Part shown: in pieces, positions 56,184 through 64,000 of the stretch
How positions within the stretch are numbered: position 1 is the first letter of the stretch
How the letters are laid out: each line of letters begins with the position of its first letter
Assembly (NCBI RefSeq): GCF_000165395.2
Contig: NC_010575.1
Span: 223,501 to 287,500 of the forward strand
DNA: 64,000 bases
Origin: Babesia bovis T2Bo
Taxonomy: Eukaryota > Apicomplexa > Aconoidasida > Piroplasmida > Babesiidae
Direction: 5' to 3'
Translations under genes and position numbers: made by a program
The notes under the pieces: generated by a model
Database searches by the model: none
Told to the model about the DNA's origin: nothing
What the model saw: the letters and a program-made list of their open reading frames with translations, nothing else

Positions 56184-57970
56184 GCATCTCTATAAATGAA
56201 TCATAATGACTGCACAATGTAACTCCGTGGCAACATTGCTCATAGGTTAACATGTCATTGTACCGTTATTTATGGTGTGATACAACTTAGATATATATAT
56301 ATTCCGTTGTGAATGTAGCTTGCAATGTGTCCATAATGGACAGTAATATATCGTAAGTGCCTATGATGCTGTACTGGTATATGTAGTAACAGTATGTCAT
56401 GGTTAACAGGATAGTATAGCGCATGGTGAAGTAACCTTTTGTCTATCATACCATAGATAGTGCTATCTATCATGAATGCTACGTTCCTGGTGGTTATGAT
56501 TACCGGAAAAGCCACTGTCCAGTGGTATTCTATAGAGCACCTGTTATGTGAAGTGCTAATTACAGCTGCTACAGCAGTGACAACATATGTAACATATTAT
56601 ATTATGGGCGTATCTATGATATGTAACAAACTGAATCTTATCTTGTGGCCTACAGAGCTGTTTTGTTGAGTGATTTTACTAGCTACAGACAACGTCTGGT
56701 GATGGTGTTTATATGGATATTGTATAAAAAGGGTTCATGCCGTGTAAAAGAACAAATGGTCTTGCTCTTAATAATCCGATGCATTATACGTACATATACT
56801 CATGGAATGTTGGCTTAATGGAGCCACAAACCAGGCTGCTGATGGAGATCCTCTCGTTGTTACAGACGTGTAAAAAGCGGGTATGCCAATTGGAGTACCA
56901 CAACTGACATATGAGCAGTATGTAAATCCAATAAGTTTATATCGCCAAATTGAGTTCCTTTAAATTGGCGTTAAAATTACAAGTGTACATACTACAGACA
57001 GCACATAACAATATGTTCTAGTAGTTTCATCCGTATAAGGCAGAACAAAGGGTATCATGGCGATTAGATATTAGAACAATGATTATTCACCATTCATAGC
57101 CCATTTAATACCAGACGGACCGGCGGTTAATCAGAGTGTGAATCACACCCGTTGGTATTTTAAATGCTTCCTCTGACAGGTTAGACATCCACACGAGCGA
57201 TTCGCGGGTATAATAGCTATACAATGATTAACAATACAACATTGGCAAAATGCCCAGCCTAGAGATTCACGACAAGACGTGGCCAATCAGAAGGCAGGCT
57301 AGAAAACCGAAATATATGACATCAAATGAACAATAGGATCCAGACATAAAGGATTATGAACAATACTGGCAGAGTTGACATATTAAAGATTATAACTGTC
57401 AACATGTACAGAGCGGACGTAGTTTAAATGCAACCGATGCCATTAAGTAAGAAATAAACGGAGACAGTAACGAAGTGTCAAACAGTTCTTAAAGCATCCA
57501 CAATATGTACATGATCAAAACAAAACACAATTATAGACATCATCCGAGTGAATATGTGTAACTAGCATTTCGAACAGTGAATTGCCTTCTTCAAGGTACT
57601 CAGTAAAAAATTCATTACCTAGGGCTGAAGCTAGTTGAAGGCCATGTAGTTGGCTACTAACAATCAACATAGAACCAAAAGTAGCGTGACAACGGTTGCA
57701 AGATGGAAATCCAATGCTACGAACAATTGTCACCCGCCAGTGTACCTTAATATGTTGTAAATCCTCTCGAATTAGGCAATATATATGAGGACGCTAATAA
57801 TAAACACTACAGAGTTCAGCAATGAGTGTTATGGCAGGTAACTGAGAACCTATATTCACCACCAAATGGGAATCGCATGCCCCAATTTTCCGCACGTCTT
57901 GGGATAGACACACCTGCGAAAAAAGGTCAGAAGGCACAATGCACATGGAATCCTTCTGTTAAAATATTCC
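56184..57970. other. upstream flank of mtm-like gene, arm B'
   Basis: Inverted counterpart of 46725-48514 with few differences, including a shorter AT run near 56291-56303. No supported gene. Promoter of the mtm-like gene expected here. Confidence 0.45.
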
Positions 57971-59497
57971 ATGGAAATGACGACTGAAACACCGGTTCCG
58001 TTGAGCACTCTGGGCAAAGCAACCACCGTGTCAGCTTGTGAACAGGATGGATTCTATTTGTGTCCTAGCACTGCTATCTTCTTCGGTCTGATTATCTTGT
58101 GCCTTGGTAGTTGTGCAGCTTTGTTAATAAATGATGTAGTATGGACATCTACACAAGTTAAATATAAAAGTTATTTCCAAAATGGAGACCTAGACCCATC
58201 GTTCAACGTGATCTCACTTGGCATTCTTTTGTGTTATATACTAATCCATGTTTTTGGATACAAATGTGGATTGATTAGCGCCTCTTTGAGTCAGTGCCAA
58301 AAAGGGTTTATTGCTTGTGCCGGGATTGTAGTTTTCTGCAGCTTCCTCAACGTTTTCGTCGTAGGCTGGACTGAAGGTGTTGACATCCCATTCAGAGGTT
58401 TTACCGTCTTTTGCTTCACATCAATACAAGCCTTGGCTATGATTGGTTTCATTATCGCAAGCTTCAAGCTCCACTGCTTCGGAGGGTGCTACACCAGGAG
58501 CAAAGTAGTGTTTTACATTGTAGGAATTCTCAACATACTATACGGTGCCCTATATATCCTCGAATGCCTGGTATTTTATGATAGTAAGAAAAATTTCATA
58601 TTCCCAAATAAAAATAACATTTTAAGATGGACCCATTATAAAAACGTCGCACCAGTTGCCTACGTATTGCAGGTAGCACTTTGTCTCTGTGCTTACCAGG
58701 TGTCCATTTGTCACATAAGATTTACTCCTGTTGACGTTGCATTCCTCTGTATAGGTGGTTTGATGGTTGGTACGCTAGTAGCAGTCACTTTTTCGGCTTA
58801 TGGCAAAGAGGTTCACGAATACGTTGTCTACCCGCTGATGGCACTCCACGTTATCATATCCGTTGGTTTGCTGATTCTTACGCATCAAAATAGGCCCCTT
58901 GTCCAATTCGAAGGTGGTGAGCTGCTAGGCGGCTCATCATGGGATGTCCTATATGTGGTGATAACAGTGGAATCCCTTGTCTGCATTGCAGGTAGTGTAT
59001 CCACCATTTTTGCGAAATATGAAAACAAACCGCCGACACCACCACCATCACCACCTTCATCATCAATCGAACGCGTTGGAGCCTCAAAACAACTACTCGG
59101 GCTCCATATTTATGTAACCTTTCAACTTTTGGTATTGACAAAGCTAAAGAAGCCTTTCAACAAATATTACACCGCCGACTACTTGTCCGCTATAATACTG
59201 GCATTGATCTTAGTGATCCTACTAGTTGGAACAGCTGTGGGATGTGGCTGGGCCAAACTAGGATCACTTGTACTTAAAAACCCGGGTTCACCTGAGGTAC
59301 CGTACCTAACATATAAGGATCCGAACCTAGAAGATTACGTTCCTTTAGCTGTATACTTATTAGTAGTAATAGCAGCATTTCTAACATTTGGCTACAAATG
59401 CAACATTTTAGAAGTTTGGGGCGATTGGATAAGTGACAAGGCTGGAACGTACTACAAGGAAAATCCTAAGTTGAAGAGAACCACGGATAAGCCGTGA
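57971..59497 (+). CDS. multi-transmembrane (mtm-like) protein, copy 2
   Basis: A 508-residue frame, the partner of the gene at 45210. Helices are identical or nearly so. Differences sit in short patches: after helix 1 (NDVVWTSTQVKYKSYFQNG), after helix 5 (YDSKKNFIFPNKNNILRW), in a proline-rich loop (PPTPPPSPPSSSIERV) and before the last helix (KNPGSPEVPYLTYKDPNLED). The frame stays intact despite insertions and deletions, all multiples of three, which suggests the product matters. Start ATG at 57971. Confidence 0.75.
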   Translation: MEMTTETPVPLSTLGKATTVSACEQDGFYLCPSTAIFFGLIILCLGSCAALLINDVVWTSTQVKYKSYFQNGDLDPSFNVISLGILLCYILIHVFGYKCGLISASLSQCQKGFIACAGIVVFCSFLNVFVVGWTEGVDIPFRGFTVFCFTSIQALAMIGFIIASFKLHCFGGCYTRSKVVFYIVGILNILYGALYILECLVFYDSKKNFIFPNKNNILRWTHYKNVAPVAYVLQVALCLCAYQVSICHIRFTPVDVAFLCIGGLMVGTLVAVTFSAYGKEVHEYVVYPLMALHVIISVGLLILTHQNRPLVQFEGGELLGGSSWDVLYVVITVESLVCIAGSVSTIFAKYENKPPTPPPSPPSSSIERVGASKQLLGLHIYVTFQLLVLTKLKKPFNKYYTADYLSAIILALILVILLVGTAVGCGWAKLGSLVLKNPGSPEVPYLTYKDPNLEDYVPLAVYLLVVIAAFLTFGYKCNILEVWGDWISDKAGTYYKENPKLKRTTDKP

Positions 59498-60808
59498 ACA
59501 TGGTTGATTAATGCCTTTTGAAGAGTGCCTTTTACCAAACCATAACTTCATGGCACAACCCGGTAAATAGCCAACCAATGAGACAGATTCATGCAAACTG
59601 TGTTTGTTAAATATTCCATGGTTGGAAAGAAAACGTCTCAGCGACATAATGGTCTATTTTACGTTTTACATAATCCCGTGTAGTTGCACTTTAATGTTCC
59701 ATTTCCCAGTGGTATGTTCTTTCTTCGACCATAGGTACAACTATATGGAAGCGTTCATCAGTCAGTCAATGAAATCCAACAAAGCTGTTGGCCGTAGATA
59801 CACGTTAGTTGGTATATAATAATGATTGTCTATGATCACCCATACAGTAGAATGTTTCCTAGAAGCTTGGTATATGGTGTTGTAACATATTATTTCCTGG
59901 CTGAATAATAACGCTAGATTGGCACCGTGTCTTCATATATTCGGTAGATTCCATGATTTATACGCAAACATAGGTATGCAATTTATAGAAGGACCGTTAG
60001 TCACGATCCCTTGTTGATTGCACTGCGAGTGGGTTATGAACAGTGTTGAATGGCCAGTGAAATCGGATGGGTTTAGAGGCTGAATGCAGATCCTCTGGAT
60101 ATCATGTTAGGCGTTTTTCCATCGCTGGTAATGTACAATATGATCTATGCACGTTAACATCGTATCTCCCCGAAGGTATATTCCAAAGGGTTAGACATGG
60201 TGAATCGCCGACGTTGTGTCGTTCCACTTTGGACCGACAGAACACATGCTGCACCACTACTTTATATATTACCGTTACATACGAGCACAGCAAACTTACG
60301 ATTACTGGAAGAGGTGTCAACGGTTGTGAATCAGTAATGCATGTCACTTGTACGGAAAATGTGAACAGATATTTTATACAATCCATATTAGGTTGATGGT
60401 CCAAACCTTCAAAGACACCAAAGTATGCCAAAACCAAATCTACGTTATGAAATAGGATGCTACATGGTATGCAATCCGTGTCCCCCGCTGCAAAATTTGT
60501 TCCATTCGTATAACACGAGGATATTGAAGAACCATACGCATTCACCTTAATTTGTAGCATGATAACTCCTGATTTACCGCAGTGGTCCTATTGCATCCAA
60601 TAGCATTTGTGCATTACCGTGGTCGACACTATTTCATTATGATAGTTGCTACAATCATGGCCCTGCGCTCGGATACAATATGCAGTGGATACTAAAATTA
60701 CACGTGCCCTAACAATTCCATATGGAAATACAATCAGATTCCCAGTGCGTCTGTGATCTTTATAGGCTTCATTTGAACCTTCCTAGTCACCTCGATTGCG
60801 CTACAATA
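59498..60808. other. interval between mtm-like gene and repeat protein, arm B'
   Basis: About 1.3 kb. A minus-strand frame at 60102-60560 (152 codons, starting MLQIKVNAYGSSISSCYTNG) is twice as long as its counterpart at 44294. The plus-strand frame at 59604-59819 is identical to 44888-45103. The 59970-60400 part is clearly diverged from arm B. None of these small ORFs has a recognised family. Confidence 0.4.
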
Positions 60809-61930
60809 TCATTCCGGATCACTTTGTGGCCTAGTTGACGTTCTCTTCTTAGACAACCTTTTATGATGTTTCACTTCGGTACCGTCGAAACAGTGCTTAC
60901 TATAATGGTCACGTATCTTATGCTTCAATTCGTCATGAATTCTATCGAATGATCCACACCGCTTAACTTCGTCAGAAAGTTCCTTGGGGAGGTTGGCCAC
61001 CAGGTCGTCAAAATGTTGAATGTCCAGATACTTATTTACTTCCTTACGAAGCTTTGTTGGAATGGCATCGATTGACCCATATGAATAGATTTTTCTAGCA
61101 AGCACTTTGGGCAAACATGATAGCTGATTCAAGAAACGCTCCTTTCTCATATAATTTTGTAATCGGTTAACCAAATCACGTGGTATATCTTCATATTTCG
61201 CAAAATTACTAGCCTCTGAGGCAAGGTTTTCAGGTAGTTCATCAAGCAACATTCCAAATTCATGTTTGGTCAACGGTTGCTTAAGTCTGGATACCACGTT
61301 TCCCGGTAGATCTCCACATTTACGGCATAGGAAAACCATGGATGCAATAGACTCAGGGAATTTATATATAAGGTCATCATTCCTGTGCTTCACCATACAT
61401 TTAATCAATTCGCTCCGCATTTTTTGTGGCACTTTCGCGATGTCATCATATTTAACCAGTTCTTTTGCGATATCGTAGGGTATATCACCAAATCTCAATC
61501 CCATATGCTTCTGCCTTATGAGCATCTTCATTCGGTTTCCATCCTCCTTACTTATAGTGGTGAAATCAATAGCAGCAATATCCTTTTCATATGTTTCACC
61601 ATTTAGTGTATCGAGTTTTTTGCGATAAACTGTAACGGGTTTGGGCTTGTGTCGGCGGTGGTTTGGTGACCTAAGGGGCATTGGTGCATTATCGTCGCTT
61701 TGGAAATCACTAGACTGCACATCGTCGTGTCTCACTGGGAAGACAAGAGGCTGGTGCTGCTCCAATCCAGTGGTTGGTCCATTACCAGTATCCTGGAGTA
61801 TAGCAGTACCAGGTGAAGTACAGCATATGACATTACCAGCTGCTGAGTAAGTTACTACAGCAAGTCCGGCAACCCATTTAGTAACCTTCCTGAACCCGTT
61901 AACGCGTCGGCAGTTATGATTTAACTCCAT
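60809..61930 (-). CDS. secreted protein with five 41-residue helical repeats (copy 2)
   Basis: 373 residues from the ATG at 61930, the inverted duplicate of 42922-44043. About a dozen amino-acid differences lie mostly in repeats 2 to 4 (for example GNVVSRLKQ for GNIASRLKQ, SEASNFAKY for SEVSKFAKY, LQNYMRKER for LQSHMRKER, LRKEVNKYL for LREAVNKYL). The frame is intact and the leader differs at one position (GFRKV for GFGKV). The bias of changes to the repeats, with the Pro-rich linker unchanged, may be selection or a converted tract. Confidence 0.75.
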   Translation of the reverse strand: MELNHNCRRVNGFRKVTKWVAGLAVVTYSAAGNVICCTSPGTAILQDTGNGPTTGLEQHQPLVFPVRHDDVQSSDFQSDDNAPMPLRSPNHRRHKPKPVTVYRKKLDTLNGETYEKDIAAIDFTTISKEDGNRMKMLIRQKHMGLRFGDIPYDIAKELVKYDDIAKVPQKMRSELIKCMVKHRNDDLIYKFPESIASMVFLCRKCGDLPGNVVSRLKQPLTKHEFGMLLDELPENLASEASNFAKYEDIPRDLVNRLQNYMRKERFLNQLSCLPKVLARKIYSYGSIDAIPTKLRKEVNKYLDIQHFDDLVANLPKELSDEVKRCGSFDRIHDELKHKIRDHYSKHCFDGTEVKHHKRLSKKRTSTRPQSDPE

Positions 61931-62822
61931 ATTTGCAACCTCCAGAAAATACAACGATTAGCTAACGTTGAAATCCAAGAGCTACACGAACTGCATTATA
62001 ACATCTACAATATAATACTACATTTACAGGAACACACGGGGAATCCCAGATGGTCTGAGACTAAGAAGGCTTCACCGATGTCGGTGGAATCTTCATTTAC
62101 CAAAGCAACAAATGGGCAATTATCAATACACGCCTTGCGTTGGTGTTTTTAACATCATGTAAATCCAACCTTATATTCAAGAGCAGGTTGGGTTACCATG
62201 CTGTGATCAAGGATTGATTGGTGCGGCAAGTATATCTACATTCAACACGACATAACCTCATAGAAGTTATCCATAGCACTAAATGTATGAACATGAAGTA
62301 TAAGATACTACAAAAGTATGTAGTACACATGTGAGTATGGCTTTGCGAACACTACCTTCCATTATGACGCGCGACATGGATCTCCATGCGACAAATTCAC
62401 TAAACATATAATTTCCGTTGATCTAACTAACTAGTATGCATTATAACTAGACTAGGGCGACTTAAACGTATGATACAGCACAGTATAATCGAATTATAAG
62501 CAACACAGTTCATTACCTCTGATCATGTGGAACCGCTTGTAAAATAGCGTTATCCTTACATAACTTGCTAGTGCAGTAGACAACGTTGATATTGGGACCC
62601 TTTATTGCTTAATGTAAACTGCTATGTACCGTTTGACTATAAGCAACTATATGGACACCAATAGCTTTGTGAGTCTGGATAATGATAACTTAACTTCGTT
62701 TAGCGATTGGGCAGTACTACTTTACCACCATCACAGCTCATAGAACAACCCATATGTACACCTGTATATTTTTATAGCATTAAATGTCCGATGTCAGCTT
62801 TAGAGGCGGGCGACCGTGACCT
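61931..62822. other. arm B' flank between repeat protein and RPS17
   Basis: Inverted counterpart of 42030-42921. No supported gene. A diverged patch near 62445-62530 matches the patch at 42320-42410. Confidence 0.45.
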
Positions 62823-63375
62823 TCAGAAACGCTGGTGAACGCCCTCAGTATGCACGTTGGCAGTGATAACCTTTACGTTAGGTATGTTCAACTTGAGGAA
62901 CGTCAACATGTCAGCGGTGTCCTGGTCAACCTGGATGAGAGGCACATCAACCTCGGAACGTTCGGGAACAAAGTCCATGCGGCGCTCACGCTCTTCCTCC
63001 TGAAGCTTCAATGAAATGCCACGCACAGGACCTTTTTGGATGCGGCGCATCAGATGTGTGATGAAGCCAGCAACCTTATTGCGCATACGCTTTGATGGGA
63101 TTTGTGCTACCTCTTCAGCAACCTTCTTGTTGAAGTGGAAGTCCAAACTCAGCTTGGCATAATACTTCTCTACGATCTGGCGCGCAGCACGCTTGACGGT
63201 CTTAGTACGAACGCGACCCTGCGATATGATATAGTGATCAACACAAAGGGCAAAAGATACAAACGACACATTTCCCATGAACCAGAAGCGGGTTGCTCTA
63301 TATATTTACGCTCATCAACACATAAATTATACACAAAACCGGTAATAGCTATAAATAGAATCCAAAACATACCAT
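62823..63375 (-). CDS. RPS17: 40S ribosomal protein S17 (eS17), two exons, the intact copy
   Basis: Exon 1 is only the ATG codon (63375-63373). A 154-nt intron (63219-63372, GTATGT...CGCAG) leads to exon 2 (63218-62823), giving 132 residues, the usual length: [20 protein letters not shown], then [20 protein letters not shown] and [16 protein letters not shown]. The alternative in-frame start at 63278 lies within the intron and would add unrelated residues. The last ~79 codons are part of the inverted repeats and also occur at 35228 and 41792. The gene marks the right border of the accessory block. Confidence 0.93.
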
Positions 63376-64000
63376 GTTGATACCAGTTGGCCCGATGACA
63401 GCGGCGATATACACAATATGTTGCACAACCTAGGGTAAAAACACTTTCCAGTGACTGCAAAACAATAATACCAAATGTTGTGGCTAACAGAACGCGATTG
63501 TAGGCCACTAAATGGCCAATTTCTTGCGACACGACACTGTGGGGACGGCCTAGCCAGTTATGATACTAGGTCTTAAAGTGGCATATTATATTCAGATTCA
63601 TGAGCAATGTGGATGCCAGGTGGCACAGAATGTCTATTAAAGATCAATAGCATTCTTAGTCGTCATTGGACACGCATTAAGCGATATTTATAGGTCAATG
63701 AAAATATGGCTCTCCCGGTGTTTATTTATACTGATTTTTACGTGTTTAAGACTACACATTTGGTATTGTAGTGTTTATATGTTATCGCACTAAATATGTG
63801 TACCATTTTTTATTTACGGACAACTCTGTCGCACTGTATACATCTAGTATGTAATATATATCGTTCTTTTATGTAACTATGCTGGTGTAGGTGGTTGAAT
63901 TCCATGTTTTGTACTCAATGGTCAGCGCTTAGCAACGTAGTAGGTATCTTGAATTCAATGCAGTACATATGCTTCTTTGGGGAAACATCTCTAACCGTTA
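63376..64000. promoter_or_regulatory. upstream flank of RPS17
   Basis: 625 bp of AT-rich sequence up to the window end. It carries the RPS17 promoter. No other gene seen. Confidence 0.4.

Larger units (their letters stand above)
56184..63068. repeat. large inverted repeat, right arm (B')
   Basis: Inverted partner of 41792-48514, about 6.9 kb. The extra length comes mainly from a diverged patch near 59970-60400. The outer end lies inside RPS17 at the codons for FITHLMRR, where this copy continues into the intact gene and the left copy continues into ves1. Confidence 0.93.

Noticed and set aside
41792..63068. inverted arms as terminal repeats of a transposon
   Set aside because: The arms contain host-type genes and a ribosomal-gene end. 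No transposase, integrase, reverse transcriptase or target-site duplication is visible.
35128..63068. telomeric or subtelomeric location
   Set aside because: No CCCTAAA-type repeat array is seen, and housekeeping genes lie on both sides.

Overview
The window reads as nuclear DNA of a piroplasm, most likely a Babesia close to B. bovis. The grounds are the very short spliceosomal introns (mostly 34-41 nt), tightly packed housekeeping genes, and a cluster of VESA1 (ves1) variant-antigen sequences beside SmORF-like and multi-transmembrane (mtm-like) genes. I assign the genus with fair confidence. The species is an inference from composition and family content. Exon coordinates were worked out by hand from splice signals, reading phase and family alignment.

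Region 1 (1-35.1 kb) is ordinary housekeeping sequence on both strands. In order it holds: the splicing helicase Brr2 (3' part cut by the window edge), RNA polymerase III subunit RPC2, ribosomal proteins S23 and L7, an EB1 microtubule tip protein, a coiled-coil protein of the At4g15545 type, an unassigned 514-residue protein, two small ORFs, a signal-peptide protein with RRM and S1 domains, a small Tim (Tim8-like), mitochondrial pyruvate carrier MPC2, the Fe-S assembly WD40 protein CIA1, a TFIIIA-like zinc-finger protein, LSm7, the exon-junction-complex partner PYM, eIF5, a small membrane ORF, S12, S19, Rab GDI, a small two-exon ORF and a second unassigned protein. The shared themes are splicing and mRNA handling, Pol III transcription, translation and mitochondrial import or metabolism. 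They are not an operon. Several pairs are divergent over short shared promoters, and some converge with less than 50 bp between stops.

Region 2 (35.1-63.1 kb) is an accessory insertion or expansion inside housekeeping DNA, delimited by the RPS17 gene. A 723-bp inverted repeat (35128-35850 / 41407-42129) brackets a convergent pair of broken ves1 genes: beta-like on the plus strand, alpha-like on the minus strand. A second, much larger inverted repeat follows, with arms of about 6.7-6.9 kb (41792-48514 / 56184-63068). Each arm carries the 3' part of RPS17, a secreted protein built of five 41-residue repeats, and an mtm-like multi-transmembrane gene. The 7.7-kb spacer (48515-56183) holds a SmORF-like gene, a two-exon membrane ORF, a divergent multi-transmembrane gene, and a ves1alpha-like frame followed, after one stop codon, by a ves1beta-like N-terminal exon in the same frame. 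Only the rightmost RPS17 copy (62823-63375) is complete.

Region 3 (63.4-64 kb) is the upstream flank of RPS17, with no recognised gene.

The most interesting material is in region 2. Broken ves1 copies in patchwork arrangement, a large palindrome with alternating near-identical and diverged tracts, and an mtm pair that differs almost only in loops all fit ongoing segmental gene conversion and inverted duplication.
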